NCBI GenBank assembly: GCA_963763575.1
Contig: CAVXPD010000017.1
Coordinates: forward strand, 124,001-188,000
Direction of reading: 5' to 3'
Length of the DNA stretch: 64,000 nucleotides
Source of the DNA: Bog-473 sp963763575
Lineage (GTDB): Bacteria; Actinomycetota; Acidimicrobiia; Acidimicrobiales; RAAP-2
Part shown: positions 27,746 through 36,048 of the stretch, one piece after another
How positions within the stretch are numbered: position 1 is the stretch's first letter
How the letters are laid out: every line of letters starts with the position of its first letter
Position numbers and translations under genes: made by a program
The notes under the pieces: generated by a model
What the model was told of the DNA's origin: nothing
What the model saw: only the letters and a program-made list of their open reading frames with translations
Database searches by the model: none

Positions 27746-29074
27746 TCACCATTCGCTGAGGGCGGCGGCCCGCACCGACGTCGCGTCGAGGTCGCCCGGC
27801 TCGACGGCGTCCTGGCGGTGGCCGACCGACGGGTCGATCCAGACCCAGCGGGTCGGGCCGAAACGGCTGGGCGCGGCGAACAGAGAGCCGGCCGCCGGGG
27901 GCGGCGCCTCGATCATGGCGCACAGCGCGCCGAGCAGGCCGCTCGGGTAGCGCACGATCGACGCGGCGACGACGTCGGCCCGGTACTCGCGGTTCTTCCC
28001 GACGCAGCGACGCAGCGTCCGCTCGCCGCCGACCAACGTGGCCAGCGTGATCCCGACGCTCGAGAGGCCGTTGTCGCCCCGCTTCACGTGGGCCAACTCG
28101 TGGGCGATGACGCCCTCGAGCTCGGTGAGCTGGAGAGTGCGCAGCAACCCGCTCGTGACCACCAGGTCGGCGCGCTGGGCGTCGCGGCCGAGCGCGCAGG
28201 CGTTCGGGAGGTGGTCGTCCACGATGTGCAGCGCAGGCATGGCCAGGCCGAAGCTGGCGCACAGGCCCTCGGTGACGTTGTACAGGCGGGGGTACTCGTC
28301 CTCGTCGGCGACCGGCACGGCACCGATCCGACGCAGCGCCAGGCGGGGGGCGACGTGCCAAAGGCCGTACATGATCGCCGCGCCGGCCACGACGAACGCG
28401 ACGACGCCGACGATCGGCGAGACGGTGACGCTCAAGAGCACGAAGAGAAGGACCGCCGGGAACGCGGCGGTCCATGCGCACAGCGTGATGGCCCGGCGCC
28501 GGTTCGCCGCCACCTCGGCGGGGAAGATGGTGGGAGCACCCAGGCTCGGTTGCGCATCGAGGGGTGCCGGCGCCGGTGAGGGCGCCAACGCGACCGCGGT
28601 CCGCGGCTGCCCCGCGCCGGCCCGCGGCCCGCCGCCCCCGCCCGACCGCGAGCGGTGAGCGCTCCGGCGGTTGCGGTTCCCTCCGCCCTTTCCTGCACCA
28701 CCACCGCCGCCGCCGCTACGACCACCGGCCGCGGCACTGCCTTGGCCGCGACTCGGCGTGCTCGTGGCGCCACCCGCGCGCTGGCCGGCCTGGGCCTGAC
28801 CTCTGTTCTGGGAGTTGGCGTTGGACTTGCCGCCCGCGGAGGGACCGCCGCTCCCCCCGCTGTTCGGGCTCCCGTTGCCGCCGCCTCCGTTGCCGGCCCC
28901 TGACCCGCCGGCGCCGGATGCGCTTCCGGCCGGCCGGTTCCGGTTGCGGTTCCTGTTCCGGCTGCGACTGCGATTACGCGAAGCACCGGACCCACCGGAC
29001 CCACTCGTGCCACCAGACCCGCCACCGGCGTCGCCGCGGCGCGGAGTCCCCGGCGTGTCGTTCTGGTCGGCCAT
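27746..29074 (-). CDS. M48-family zinc metalloprotease with long disordered Asn/Arg/Gly-rich N-terminus
   Basis: Membrane protease of the HtpX-like M48 group, 442 aa. Residues ~1-165 are low complexity: Gly/Ser, then alternating Arg-Asn and Arg-Ser dipeptides, then more Gly/Ala. Two membrane helices (~190-240) follow. The zinc site is HELAH (H325) with the third ligand Glu in NREYRADVVAA. ADEDEYPRLYNVTEGLC and NACALGRDAQ match the family. The N-terminal segment is absent from typical HtpX (~290 aa) and is cytoplasmic by the expected topology; its charge suggests RNA or phospholipid contact, which is speculation. TAGGCT lies nine bases before the ATG. Confidence 0.88.
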   Translation of the reverse strand: MADQNDTPGTPRRGDAGGGSGGTSGSGGSGASRNRSRSRNRNRNRNRPAGSASGAGGSGAGNGGGGNGSPNSGGSGGPSAGGKSNANSQNRGQAQAGQRAGGATSTPSRGQGSAAAGGRSGGGGGGAGKGGGNRNRRSAHRSRSGGGGGPRAGAGQPRTAVALAPSPAPAPLDAQPSLGAPTIFPAEVAANRRRAITLCAWTAAFPAVLLFVLLSVTVSPIVGVVAFVVAGAAIMYGLWHVAPRLALRRIGAVPVADEDEYPRLYNVTEGLCASFGLAMPALHIVDDHLPNACALGRDAQRADLVVTSGLLRTLQLTELEGVIAHELAHVKRGDNGLSSVGITLATLVGGERTLRRCVGKNREYRADVVAASIVRYPSGLLGALCAMIEAPPPAAGSLFAAPSRFGPTRWVWIDPSVGHRQDAVEPGDLDATSVRAAALSEW

Positions 29075-29083
29075 GGAGAGGCC

Positions 29084-29089
29084 AGCCTA
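29084..29089 (-). promoter_or_regulatory. -10 box of the M48 protease gene (leaderless start)
   Basis: TAGGCT, nine bases before ATG 29074. Confidence 0.45.
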
Positions 29090-29154
29090 CGGCACCTGGC
29101 CCTGCGACCTTTGAACGCGGCAGCTCAGGGACGGATCTTGCACCAAGTGCCTAG

Positions 29155-29829
29155 TCACCAGACGCCTGGGACGAGTCGCCACCGAACGCGCCTTCGGTAT
29201 CCGTCGTGAGCCTGGTTGGTCAGCAAGACGCGCTCCTCGGCTCGTATTCGAGCAACGTTGCAGGCCATGGCAAGCAGCACCACGACGAGATTCCGTACCG
29301 ACAGGCTCTGCAGCAAGTATCCCGTCTGGAGAAGCACGTAGGAGGCGTAGATCGGATGGCGGACGACCCGGTAGGGGCCTCGTTGGACCAGTCCCCGATC
29401 CGCTGCTGCGAAGCCAAACGACCGCCCGAGAAAGGCGAAGGACCAGAGGCAGATCACGACGCCGCAGAATTGCAACACGAGCCCCCACTGCAGACCCCAC
29501 TGCGGGTGCGCACCATCCGGTCGGAGGAGCACCGGGATGAAGGTCCCGCCGAAGGCAAAGATCCAGTCGCCCAAGTGATCAGTCGTCACCCTGGCCGGCC
29601 GGCGCACGAGATAGGCGACGACGACCACCATCTGTTCGGCAAAGAACAAGAACCCGATCGGCCGATGCGTGCGGAGGAAGGCATCGAGGGTGACATAGGC
29701 GAAGTAGGCAGCACCGGCCGCACCGACAAGGTTCGCTCCGAATCGCACGACGCGCTGAACGTTTGGTGTCGGGTCGCGCCACCACGTTCGCCTCGACCTC
29801 GAGGTTGCTGTCCGGAGGTCTTCGGCCAT
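29155..29829 (-). CDS. Isoprenylcysteine-methyltransferase-like (PEMT/ICMT family) membrane protein
   Basis: Integral membrane protein, 224 aa, with about five helices. The family signature is complete: GLVQRGPYRVVRHPIYASY, then a helix pair, then RIRAEERVL and YRRRVRWRLVPGVW. Members bind SAM and methylate lipids or prenylated thiols; the substrate here is unknown. ATG 29829 is preferred over an upstream start because it carries AAGGG at good spacing and avoids a 43-bp overlap with the DoxX gene. Last gene of a four-gene minus-strand set (32015 to 29155). Confidence 0.83.
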   Translation of the reverse strand: MAEDLRTATSRSRRTWWRDPTPNVQRVVRFGANLVGAAGAAYFAYVTLDAFLRTHRPIGFLFFAEQMVVVVAYLVRRPARVTTDHLGDWIFAFGGTFIPVLLRPDGAHPQWGLQWGLVLQFCGVVICLWSFAFLGRSFGFAAADRGLVQRGPYRVVRHPIYASYVLLQTGYLLQSLSVRNLVVVLLAMACNVARIRAEERVLLTNQAHDGYRRRVRWRLVPGVW

Positions 29830-29846
29830 GTTGCGCCCTTGTACTT

Positions 29847-30383
29847 CTACGACTCGCTCAGCCGGCTCGAGCTCGTCCGCACGAGCCACCGGTGCACCAC
29901 GGCGTCCAGGCTGAATCGTCCGGCGCCAAGGAGGGCGACGACGAGAGCCAGGACGGCCAGCGCCAAGTTCAACTGGTATCCGGGTGGGGGGTTCGTCGCG
30001 TTGATACCTGTGGCCCAGGTCACTGTGATCATCGCCATCACCATGTCGCCGAAGAGGGCCAGCCCGGCGAGACGCGACAAGAAGCCCACGGCCATCGCGA
30101 GACCACTTCCGAACTCGATCAGACCCCCCAACACGGCGAAGAATCCCCCGGGGTGCAGGTGGGCGGTGTTCGAAAAATAGAGGGCCGTGCTGTGGATCCC
30201 CGGCCCGTTGAAGGCGCCGAACAGTTTGCCCGCCCCGTAGTAGATGAAGATCCAGCTAAGAGCAACGCGGGCCGCCAGCAGACCGAGGTCCGCCTGCAGA
30301 GAGGTTGGCCGGACGCTGAAGACCATTCCGACCAGGTCCCGGCTCTTCGGGACGCGCACCGGTGCCGTGGCCGTCGACGTCAC
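29847..30383 (-). CDS. DoxX family membrane protein
   Basis: Four-helix DoxX/DoxD-like protein, 178 aa. ARVALSWIFIYYGAGKLFG, the GGLIEFGSGLAMAVGFLSRLAG helix and the final helix before RFSLDAVVHRWL fit the family; relatives are tied to quinone-linked sulfur oxidation or, in mycobacteria, to a redox complex with SodA and SseA. GTG 30383 overlaps the desaturase stop (GTGA), showing translational coupling. A much longer in-frame extension upstream runs antiparallel in sense to the desaturase frame and is rejected. Confidence 0.85.
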   Translation of the reverse strand: MTSTATAPVRVPKSRDLVGMVFSVRPTSLQADLGLLAARVALSWIFIYYGAGKLFGAFNGPGIHSTALYFSNTAHLHPGGFFAVLGGLIEFGSGLAMAVGFLSRLAGLALFGDMVMAMITVTWATGINATNPPPGYQLNLALAVLALVVALLGAGRFSLDAVVHRWLVRTSSSRLSES

Positions 30384-31429
30384 GCCTCCCGTGCGGACTG
30401 CGTCTCCTCGCGAACCGAAGGAAGGTCCACCGGCGCGATCATAGGACGGAAAGGCCCGATGAGCTGGCTGCCGAGAGTGCTCAGGTAGCGCGGCCGCGGT
30501 CCCGCCTGCTCCACCGTCAGCGGGCGGCCCGGCAGTCCGGTGTCGATACGGATCGTCGTCGCGTCGGGGAACACGGCCCGGTGGGCCAGTTGGTCCCAGA
30601 TCGTAAAGGCAAAGGCGAGGTTGACGTCCTGCGCGCCGTCGCGGCGGTGGTGGATGCGGTGATAGTTCGGGCTGACGAGAACGCGTCCCAGTGGGCCGAA
30701 CCCGAGGTTCGTGTTGGAGTGGGCGAACGCAACGAAGACGCCGTACCCGATGAGGACCGAGGTCGTGACCGCTCCGTTGGCCAGCAGCACGACCCCTGGG
30801 AGCAGCGCCACGAGATAGGAGACGTGGAGGAACGGGTGCGTGCGGAAGACGCTCAGCGCGTTCAAGTCCTCCTGCGAATGATGAAGCTCGTGAAATCGCC
30901 AAAGCATGCGCACCCGATGGTTCGCCAGATGGACGAGCCAGTTCCCCGCGTCCATGAGGACGAAGATCGCCGCAATCACCAATACACGGGGAACGGCCCC
31001 GATATGCGGGAGCACGATCCAGGGGAACATCCTGCGGGCGATCTCGACGAACGAGAGCGTGAGGGCCGCCATGAGCGGCACCACCACGCTGACGTTCAGG
31101 ATCGTGTAGAGGACGTCGTGGCGGTGTCCGCGAGCGAAGAGCGGCCGACGCTGCGCCGGCCGCACCCGCTCGACGATCAGGATGACCCCGATGAGCCCGA
31201 GGCTGACCGGACCGAGCACCACGACCCGGAGCAGTCGTACCGATCCTGCGTAGTCCGCCCCGCCCCAACCCGTGGACCAGCCGAACCCGATCAAGATCGC
31301 GGCCAGGGTCACGATGGCGCAGGCCGGGAGATAGACACGGGTCGAAACGACCGATCGGAGCTTGGCCAGGCCGCGAGACCGGGTCGCTGGACCCGCCAAC
31401 CCCGACTGCCAGATCGGTGCGACTACCAC
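30380..31429 (-). CDS. Sterol desaturase/fatty acid hydroxylase family di-iron membrane enzyme
   Basis: Membrane di-iron oxygenase, 349 aa. Histidine clusters: NWLVHLANH, WRFHELHHSQ, and NYHRIHHR, plus conserved RTHPFLHV. About four to five helices. Family members hydroxylate or desaturate sterols, carotenoids, fatty acids or alkylglycerols; the substrate cannot be read here. The GTG start has GGAGG upstream. It is preceded by the secreted-repeat protein and followed by coupled DoxX and the ICMT-like protein, so the set may modify a membrane lipid or quinone. Confidence 0.87.
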   Translation of the reverse strand: MVVAPIWQSGLAGPATRSRGLAKLRSVVSTRVYLPACAIVTLAAILIGFGWSTGWGGADYAGSVRLLRVVVLGPVSLGLIGVILIVERVRPAQRRPLFARGHRHDVLYTILNVSVVVPLMAALTLSFVEIARRMFPWIVLPHIGAVPRVLVIAAIFVLMDAGNWLVHLANHRVRMLWRFHELHHSQEDLNALSVFRTHPFLHVSYLVALLPGVVLLANGAVTTSVLIGYGVFVAFAHSNTNLGFGPLGRVLVSPNYHRIHHRRDGAQDVNLAFAFTIWDQLAHRAVFPDATTIRIDTGLPGRPLTVEQAGPRPRYLSTLGSQLIGPFRPMIAPVDLPSVREETQSAREA

Positions 31430-31469
31430 TGGCGTCCTCCGTTACCCGTTGCGGTGGCGGAACGGGCCA

Positions 31470-32015
31470 CTAGAAGTTCACTCCTCCGCCGCCAGCATTC
31501 GCTCCGCTGTTGGAGCTCGTGGTCGGTGCGCCGCCCGAGCCTGAGGTGGTTCCCTTGGGCTTCGCGACGACGACGGCGGTCCACTTGCCGAACTGGTCGG
31601 TGATGTCGCCGTTGACCGTTCCCTTCGAGTCGCCGGAGAAGAAGTAGAGCTTTTGGCCGCCGTACGTGATTTGGTGCGTGCCCTTGGTGGGGCCCGACGT
31701 CACGCCGAGCTTCGACCGCTGGACGCCTGCTCCTGCCTTTGCCGTCTTCGCTGAATCCGTCACGGCGGGCCAGATCTTGAGACACAGGCCCGTGCATTTG
31801 GATCCGGCGGGGGACAGCGTGTACGCCGCCCTCCCCCCGACGACGAGAACCTTGCCCATCTTGCTGATCGTCTGCGACGACACGGTCGTCGGGCTCGAGG
31901 CTCCAGCCGCGGTCGCGAACAACAGTGACGCAGCACCGACCGCGGTCGCCGTGGAGACGAGTCGGGTGATCGAGGCTCGGCGAGCTCGATCTCGGCGTGT
32001 GGTCTTCATCTTCAT
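31470..32015 (-). CDS. Secreted repeat-domain protein (Lipoprotein_15/COG4315-like)
   Basis: Exported protein, 181 aa. A basic start and signal peptide (residues ~12-42) are followed by two short repeat-type units of the secreted-repeat family: GKVLVVGGRAAYTLSPAGSKCTGLCLKIWPAV and THQITYGGQKLYFFSGDSKGTVNGDITDQFGKWTAV, with the typical W-P-A and D-x-x-G-x-W motifs. There is a Cys pair (CTGLC) but no lipobox. A Ser/Gly/Asn-rich tail ends it. ATG 32015 has a strong AAGGAG. First gene of the operon. Function of the family is unknown; two Cys and aromatic residues make redox or metal binding plausible. Confidence 0.82.
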   Translation of the reverse strand: MKMKTTRRDRARRASITRLVSTATAVGAASLLFATAAGASSPTTVSSQTISKMGKVLVVGGRAAYTLSPAGSKCTGLCLKIWPAVTDSAKTAKAGAGVQRSKLGVTSGPTKGTHQITYGGQKLYFFSGDSKGTVNGDITDQFGKWTAVVVAKPKGTTSGSGGAPTTSSNSGANAGGGGVNF

Positions 32016-32325
32016 TCCTCTCCTTAGCAGAGTCGTCCGTCGGCAGATCGGATCGCCTGGTGGTTCCGGCTCCGAATGGAGCACCCCATTGCACTGCCAT
32101 ACGTGGAAAGGACGGAATTGGATCTGTCCTTCCAGTGTCCCAGGCCGGACGGGGCCGATGCGGCGCGCCTCTGTCGCATGCCGGGCCAGCCCGGGCCACG
32201 GGCCAGAGGAGCTGGGTTTAAACGCTTCTTGAACTCGGTAGGGGCCTTCTACCCAGAAAGGCGGGTCTCATTCGCCTCAGAGGTGTCCTTCGGGGCAGCG
32301 CCCGGAACAGGAGACCTGCGACGCG
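32016..32325. other. 310-bp intergenic region, weak hairpins only
   Basis: Separates the small membrane protein gene from the secreted-repeat operon, both leftward. It holds the Shine-Dalgarno of the latter next to its ATG and two weak 4-5-bp hairpins at 32240-32275, one followed by TTTCT on the minus strand and so a possible terminator. No -10 box could be assigned with confidence. Confidence 0.5.
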
Positions 32326-32619
32326 TCAAAGGCTGAGCACGCCGTACGTATTGCAGAGCCCCAATGCGTCGATCAGCAGGAACGCTGCCACCACGGCGAG
32401 TACGACCGGGCGCGCCCAGCGTCTGCGTCCCGACCTCACGACCGGGGGCATGTACCAGAGTGGGAGCGGGGCAGGGAACCCGGAGAACTGCGACAAGTAG
32501 ACGTCGACCGGGACGGCATCGGCCGGGAGCGGTGTGTGCGGGTCGGCCGTGAGTGCGAGTTCGGTCAACTCCTGTTCGCTGATGCCGAGCTCGGGGATGG
32601 ATCCGACGTCGTCGCTCAC
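32326..32619 (-). CDS. Small C-terminally anchored membrane protein, unknown function
   Basis: 97 aa, not recognised. The N-terminal ~65 residues are soluble (ELGISEQELTELALTADPHTPLPADAVPVDVYLSQ), followed by PLWYMPPVVRSGRRRWARP and one C-terminal membrane helix (VVLAVVAAFLLIDALGLC). GTG 32619 is preferred to an upstream ATG at 32664 because TAAGTT lies seven bases ahead of it and the extra 15 residues look non-coding. It is downstream of pimA in the same direction. Confidence 0.65.
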   Translation of the reverse strand: MSDDVGSIPELGISEQELTELALTADPHTPLPADAVPVDVYLSQFSGFPAPLPLWYMPPVVRSGRRRWARPVVLAVVAAFLLIDALGLCNTYGVLSL

Positions 32620-32626
32620 GCTTGCG

Positions 32627-32632
32627 AACTTA
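32627..32632 (-). promoter_or_regulatory. -10 box of the small membrane protein gene (leaderless GTG start)
   Basis: TAAGTT, seven bases before GTG 32619. Confidence 0.45.
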
Positions 32633-32752
32633 CTCGCTTCCACGGGGGCACACTCGCGGGCCATCGGGCCTATTCCGGTCGGTCCTCCCGCTCGTCGCGC
32701 GGCGGCCCGACGAGTTGATTCGATGGACCGCGGATCGTTCCGGGGCTCGGCC

Positions 32753-33880
32753 TTACGTCGTACGACTGGCTCGGTAGGCCCGGACGGCCCGCTCGTAGAG
32801 TTCGACGTAACGCTCGGCCAGCGCTTCCATCGACCAATTCCGAGCGTGCTCGAGTGCGGCCTTGCGGGCCTCGGGCGCCGACTGCCCGCTGCCCTCGACC
32901 GCGTCGGCCAGCGCCACTCCGAGCGCGCGGGCCAGAGCTCCTTTGTCCCCGGGCGGGACCAATGACGCGTGCCCCCCGGAGGCCTTGCGGTAGCCGTCGA
33001 TGTCAGAGGCGACCACCGCGCAGCCCGCGGCCATGCCTTCGAGGACCACCATGCCGAAGGACTCGCCGCGCAGCGAAGGCGCACACAACACGTTCGCGCC
33101 GGCCAGGCGCGCGGCAGCCTCCTTGTCACTCACGACGCCGAGCCAACGCACCCGGTCCGACTCCGGGTAGCGCCGGCGCTGGACTTCGGTGCCCGCGCCG
33201 CCGCCGACCACCCACAGGACCGCGGGCCGCTCAACCATGGCGAACGCGTCGAGGAGGACGCCGAGCCCCTTGCGCGGCTCGTGTCGCCCGATGAACACCA
33301 CCGTCGGCCGGGGCGGGTCATGGTCGTCGCGGGCCGGGATGGCCGACGCGAAGCGATCCATGTCGACCCCGTTGAACAGCACCTCGAAGTCACCACCACT
33401 CGAATGGACCCCGGTCTCACGCGCCGTGTCGGAAACGGCGACACGGACCTGCATGCGCCCGCCAACGAACTCGGCCAGCGGCTTGAGCACCGGCACCCAC
33501 CGCGACACGCCGGCACGGTGGTAGGTGCCGACCATCGGAAGCGGGGCGGTGAGGACCAGCCCGTACGCTGCCATGGGCGCAAGCGGCTCGTGGATGTGGA
33601 CGACGTCGAAGCCGCCCCTACGGACGAACCGCTCGGCTCGTACGGCGCTGGAGGGCCAGAAGGCGACGGGTGCCACGGACCCGTTCGAGTGCAGGTCGCT
33701 CGGGCGGCCGACGACGTAGTGCTCCCCCGCTTCCTCGGGGAAGGGTCGGTCCGGATCGGCCGGCGCAACGACGGTCACGTCGTGCCCGAGCGCCCGCAGC
33801 GCTCGGGAGAGCCCGATCACCTGTCCCTGTACACCGCCCGGCCGGGTGAGTGCATATGGCGAGAGCATGGCGATGCGCAT
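32753..33880 (-). CDS. pimA: Phosphatidyl-myo-inositol mannosyltransferase PimA (GT4)
   Basis: Retaining GT-B glycosyltransferase adding the first mannose to phosphatidylinositol, 375 aa. MRIAMLSPYALTRPGGVQGQV is the PimA-type N-terminus with the glycine-rich loop; HIHEPLAP, VGTYHRAG, FIGRHEPRKGLG and the EX7E motif ESFGMVVLE follow. ATG 33880 is two bases after the patA stop. The pgsA-patA-pimA order is that of mycobacteria, where the three enzymes start PIM and lipoarabinomannan synthesis, so the assignment rests on both sequence and context. Confidence 0.93.
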   Translation of the reverse strand: MRIAMLSPYALTRPGGVQGQVIGLSRALRALGHDVTVVAPADPDRPFPEEAGEHYVVGRPSDLHSNGSVAPVAFWPSSAVRAERFVRRGGFDVVHIHEPLAPMAAYGLVLTAPLPMVGTYHRAGVSRWVPVLKPLAEFVGGRMQVRVAVSDTARETGVHSSGGDFEVLFNGVDMDRFASAIPARDDHDPPRPTVVFIGRHEPRKGLGVLLDAFAMVERPAVLWVVGGGAGTEVQRRRYPESDRVRWLGVVSDKEAAARLAGANVLCAPSLRGESFGMVVLEGMAAGCAVVASDIDGYRKASGGHASLVPPGDKGALARALGVALADAVEGSGQSAPEARKAALEHARNWSMEALAERYVELYERAVRAYRASRTT

Positions 33881-33882
33881 GG

Positions 33883-34890
33883 TCACTGCGGATCGCTCGG
33901 CCAGACCGGCTGGTACATGTGCCATTGCTCGGGCCGGGCCCGGATGTCGTGCTCGAACGTCCGGGCCATGTCCTGGGTCACCCGGGCAATGTCCTGGCGC
34001 AACGAGCCCCGGCGCGTCGTGTCGAGCGGCGCGTGAACAACGGCGGTGTGCCAGTTCCGGTCTGGTCCCGAATACACGCAGACGCAGATCAGAGGCGCCC
34101 CGGTGCGGAGGGCCAACGTCGCCGCCCCTCCCGGCAGGGTGGTGCGCTCGCCGAAGAACTCGACCTCCACGCCGTTGCCCACGAGATCCCGGTCGGACAC
34201 GAGCCCGGCGAGCTGGTTGTTCTTGAGTGCCCGGATCAACGGGGCGCTGGACCCCTCGCCAAGCGGCACCGCACTGATGCCCATGGACGCGCGCTGCCCC
34301 ACAAACCATTCGAACAGCTGCTCGGGCTCGAGCTTCTCCATCACCGCTGTCATCGGCATGCCCTCGAGGGCGAGCCAATAGCCGCCCCACTCCCAGCTGC
34401 CCACGTGGGGCAGTGCCATCACGATGCCCTTTCCCTCGGCCATGGCGTTGCGGAGGTGCTCATCTCCCTCCTCCAGTCGCCAGTGCAGGCGCACGCCGGC
34501 CTCGGTCTCGTAGGGCAACCGTGCGCCGTCGGCCCAGTACAGCGCGTAGGAGTCGAAGCTGCGCCTGGCCAGACGCCGGACGAGGGCGGGGTCGGGCTCG
34601 ACGCCGTTGGGGTATTCGGTCGCGAGCACGCGCCGGATATGGAGCTCGGCCATGTCCACCGCAGGCCCGCCGCGCACGGCCATGACCCGCGCCACCGTTC
34701 GGGCCACGCCGTGTGCGAGTGGCTCGGGCATGTGGCCCATTCCCGCCGCGAGGCCGCGGTAGGTGACGTAGCGCACGGTGTCGCGCCATTTGGCGGGGCG
34801 GGATGCAGGGTTCGGCGACGGCTCGTGCCCTGAGACCGAGACCGGGACGTCGGCGCTCAGGCTCAGGACGGGCGCCGCGTCAGCACTCAT
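33883..34890 (-). CDS. patA: PIM acyltransferase PatA-like (LpxL/HtrB fold)
   Basis: Membrane-associated acyltransferase, 335 aa, expected to add a fatty acid to the mannose of PIM. The catalytic HX4E motif is HVGSWE; SDRDL and FFGERTTLPGGAATLALRTGAPLI are the LpxL-family substrate motifs, and the end HIRARPEQWHMYQPVWP is typical. An extra ~35-residue N-terminal segment precedes the core. It lies between pgsA and pimA with near-contiguous spacing. Confidence 0.9.
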   Translation of the reverse strand: MSADAAPVLSLSADVPVSVSGHEPSPNPASRPAKWRDTVRYVTYRGLAAGMGHMPEPLAHGVARTVARVMAVRGGPAVDMAELHIRRVLATEYPNGVEPDPALVRRLARRSFDSYALYWADGARLPYETEAGVRLHWRLEEGDEHLRNAMAEGKGIVMALPHVGSWEWGGYWLALEGMPMTAVMEKLEPEQLFEWFVGQRASMGISAVPLGEGSSAPLIRALKNNQLAGLVSDRDLVGNGVEVEFFGERTTLPGGAATLALRTGAPLICVCVYSGPDRNWHTAVVHAPLDTTRRGSLRQDIARVTQDMARTFEHDIRARPEQWHMYQPVWPSDPQ

Positions 34891-34947
34891 CGCAGTAACG
34901 CCGGCTCAGGTGCGAGAGCGGTCCGTGCAGAGGTCGTCGGCGCGTGA

Positions 34948-35826
34948 TCAGGCGGACCCGCCGGGCGAGGTCGGAGGCGTGCGTCGCCCGGCGAAGCGGC
35001 GCTGGCTCGTGGCGTGCTGCGCGCGGGCGGTGCGGCGGCGCTCGCGCAGTGTCCGACCTGATCGGCTGCTCAACGCCTCCTGGCGGCGCGCCCGCCAGCG
35101 GCCAACGGGAGCGCCAGAGGTCGTCCGGGTGCGCGGCGCACGGTGGGGACGCCCTGCCGTCTGGCGAGACTCACGCCACGTCCGCCAGCGCGAGTCCACG
35201 CGTCCCTCACGCCAAGCCTCGATGCGGCGCCGGATGACGGCGTCGCGGCCGGAGGCGGCGTTCCAGACCTTGACGAAGCGCGCGATGGCGGTGAACGAGA
35301 CGAGCACGAGAAGGACCCAGAGGACCGGCACGAAGATCGCCGAGCTCAGGCAGCCGACGCCGAACAGGAACATCCGCTCGCCCCGCTCCATCAGGCCGCC
35401 CTTGGCCTGGAGCCCGAGCGACTCGGCCTTGGCCCGTTCGTAGGAGATCAATGAGGTCACTCCGAGGATGGCCATGGGCAGAAGAGCGAGGTGGCCGTCC
35501 CCACGGCTGACCAAGTACCACGACGCCCCGAACATGACGACGGCGTCGGCGACGCGATCGGTGACCGAGTCGAAGAAGGCGCCCCGCACCGATGCCGTGC
35601 CGGCCGCCTTGGCGACGGGACCGTCGAGCAGGTCGTGGAGCCCCGTGACGATCAGCAGCACGATGGCCCAGTGCAGATGGCCCGTCGCCACCAGCACCGC
35701 CGTCGCCGTCGCCGAGACGAGCCCGGTCGCGGTGAGCACGTCAGCGGTGATGCCATGGCGGTGGAGTGCCTGGCCGACCGGACCCGTGGTCCGGTCGACG
35801 CCATCTCGCCAGCGGCCGTCGAACAT
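34948..35826 (-). CDS. pgsA: CDP-alcohol phosphatidyltransferase, probable phosphatidylinositol-phosphate synthase
   Basis: Six-helix enzyme joining CDP-diacylglycerol to an inositol phosphate, 292 aa. The signature is HDLLDGPVAKAAG...RGAFFDSVTD, matching D-x2-D-G-x2-A-R...G-x3-D-x3-D with Lys replacing the usual Arg. The last ~90 residues are a very basic Arg-rich extension absent from most homologues. ATG 35826 has AGGAG close upstream and a ~50-nt leader from a TAAACT box. Heads pgsA-patA-pimA. Confidence 0.9.
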   Translation of the reverse strand: MFDGRWRDGVDRTTGPVGQALHRHGITADVLTATGLVSATATAVLVATGHLHWAIVLLIVTGLHDLLDGPVAKAAGTASVRGAFFDSVTDRVADAVVMFGASWYLVSRGDGHLALLPMAILGVTSLISYERAKAESLGLQAKGGLMERGERMFLFGVGCLSSAIFVPVLWVLLVLVSFTAIARFVKVWNAASGRDAVIRRRIEAWREGRVDSRWRTWRESRQTAGRPHRAPRTRTTSGAPVGRWRARRQEALSSRSGRTLRERRRTARAQHATSQRRFAGRRTPPTSPGGSA

Positions 35827-35883
35827 GGGGCTCCTGTCGTTGCGTCCCCCCGGAGAAGACGGGGGTGGGCGCCTGTTTGCAAA

Positions 35884-35889
35884 AGTTTA
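35884..35889 (-). promoter_or_regulatory. -10 box for pgsA-patA-pimA
   Basis: TAAACT, about 58 bp upstream of the pgsA start, leaving a leader with its own AGGAG. Confidence 0.45.
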
Positions 35890-35992
35890 CCATCCGGTCC
35901 CCCGGGATCTTCGCCCCGGCCCAGGTGGCGGGCTCGGTGCGGCGTCGTCGCTGGTTGCAGGGCTCTGCCCTGGCGCCGGCCAATCCAGGACG

Positions 35993-35998
35993 TACCCT
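35993..35998 (+). promoter_or_regulatory. -10 box of the cupredoxin gene
   Basis: TACCCT; a transcript from here would carry GAGGA eight bases before the ATG at 36049. Confidence 0.45.
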
Positions 35999-36048
35999 GG
36001 TCCGTTCCTGCGACCGTGACACCGAAGGAAAAGACCGAGGAATCAGCA

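Noticed and set aside
29847..31268. 473-codon minus frame that contains DoxX at its end
   Set aside because: The first ~295 codons overlap the desaturase in another frame and are Arg/Pro-rich non-coding text; the real DoxX start is GTG 30383.
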